DNA of 6,949 nt from an uncultured Tannerella sp. Lineage in GTDB: Bacteria; Bacteroidota; Bacteroidia; Bacteroidales; Tannerellaceae. How positions within the stretch are numbered: position 1 is the stretch's first letter; every line of letters starts with the position of its first letter. The stretch spans positions 1 through 6,949 of the forward strand of contig CALHPT010000247.1 of the NCBI GenBank assembly GCA_938036405.1, written 5' to 3'. Positions 6,493-6,949 of the stretch are shown here, piece by piece. The position numbers and the translations under genes are program-made. A model generated the notes under the pieces. That model searched no databases. It was not told where the DNA came from and saw only the letters and a program-made list of their open reading frames with translations.

Positions 6493-6949
6493 ATGAACAC
6501 CCCAACCAAAACCACCATCCCGCCGGAGTTTACCCCGGCCTATGTCCCCTACAGCTATAAAGGGCAACCCGTCAAGGGCGCCTTTGGAGCCAACACCCGG
6601 CCTGCATTCATCAAAGCCAGCGACCGCGCCTACTTCGAGGCCGACAACACGCTCAGCGACGCCATGCGCCAGCTGTTGATCGCCATGGACTACCTAGACA
6701 CCGGCGCAGGCAAGTATCCCGTCGGCGACCACAATTACTGCAACATCAAGGCACGCCGCGGGCAAAGCGGACGCTTTGGGAAAGACGAGGTGGAGGGCAG
6801 CCTCGATTCGTATGCCAACTACGCCAGTCATGTAGACTTCGCCCGGGCCAAATTGCAGCTCATTCAGCATCCCCGCTGGGGTGTGAACCTCAAGACGGAC
6901 ACCCCCTCGGAGGTGATCGACAAAATCGAGGGCACGCCCATTGTTTGGG
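6493..6949 (+). CDS. Probable glucosaminidase-type endolysin (3' end outside the window)
   Basis: The first 152 residues are visible and the frame stays open to the window end. The pattern resembles FlgJ/GH73-type N-acetylglucosaminidases, which cut the glycan strands of peptidoglycan. There is a helix AMRQLLIAMDYLDTGAGK (57-74), then HNYCNIKARRG (80-90, compare the usual NNLFGIK), and then SLDSYANYASHVDFA (103-117, compare the usual YDS...S..DH). In this alignment the place of the usual catalytic Glu in E-S/T-G is Asp69 (DTGAGK). There is no signal peptide, so export would depend on the holin directly upstream. A Thr/Pro-rich start (MNTPTKTTIPPEFTP) precedes the domain. The ATG at 6493 is 16 bases after the holin stop. 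An amidase or an unassigned hydrolase remains possible; the assignment is moderate. Confidence 0.5.
   Translation, partial: MNTPTKTTIPPEFTPAYVPYSYKGQPVKGAFGANTRPAFIKASDRAYFEADNTLSDAMRQLLIAMDYLDTGAGKYPVGDHNYCNIKARRGQSGRFGKDEVEGSLDSYANYASHVDFARAKLQLIQHPRWGVNLKTDTPSEVIDKIEGTPIVW

Noticed and set aside
1..6949. CRISPR array, tRNA, integrase, attachment site or defence island
   Set aside because: No regularly spaced direct repeats, cloverleaf, recombinase motif or defence domain could be found on either strand.

Overview
The window is a late-gene segment of a tailed bacteriophage or prophage. All genes lie on the + strand and are tightly packed. The order is tail proteins, tail-tip/fibre proteins, an intrinsic terminator, a holin, then a probable endolysin cut by the window end. 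The host is most likely a member of the Bacteroidota, probably Bacteroidales. Start codons are preceded by A/C-rich leaders with repeated ACAA-type tracts instead of a Shine-Dalgarno purine box, and the tail-hub and holin proteins resemble those of Bacteroidales prophages. Most of the genes are GC-rich (about 60-65% in the stretches I counted). That fits a high-GC lineage such as Alistipes or some Tannerella, but the genus cannot be fixed from this sequence.

Layout. 2-793: 3' part of a tail protein with two related halves, Dit-like by position and pattern. 904-1509: a probable tail-assembly chaperone. 1449-1694: a further 81 codons in the -1 frame that look like the missing C-terminal part of that chaperone, through either a programmed frameshift or a one-base deletion. 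1679-1704: a strong hairpin across the end of that extension. 1749-4715: a 988-residue tail hub/tip protein with two coiled-coil stretches and a fibre-like, AT-richer C-terminal third. 4741-5028: a small beta-rich accessory protein. 5050-5946: a fibre-type protein with a basic glycine-rich N-terminus, three LPDAGKP repeats and a unique C-terminal domain. 5957-5993: terminator. 6015-6476: holin. 6493 to the end: probable glucosaminidase-type endolysin, partial.

How the genes work together. The first three build the tail and its tip, and the 95- and 298-residue proteins probably decorate or extend the tip for host contact. The holin and endolysin open the cell at the end of the cycle. The terminator separates the virion and lysis genes, so lysis expression would depend on read-through or on an unseen promoter. 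No integrase, tRNA, CRISPR array, reverse transcriptase, insertion sequence or defence gene is visible. The points most worth a second look are the two-frame chaperone gene, its unusual position with no tape-measure gene after it, and the composition break in the tail-tip C-terminus. I found no clear evidence of a wholly new biological system.
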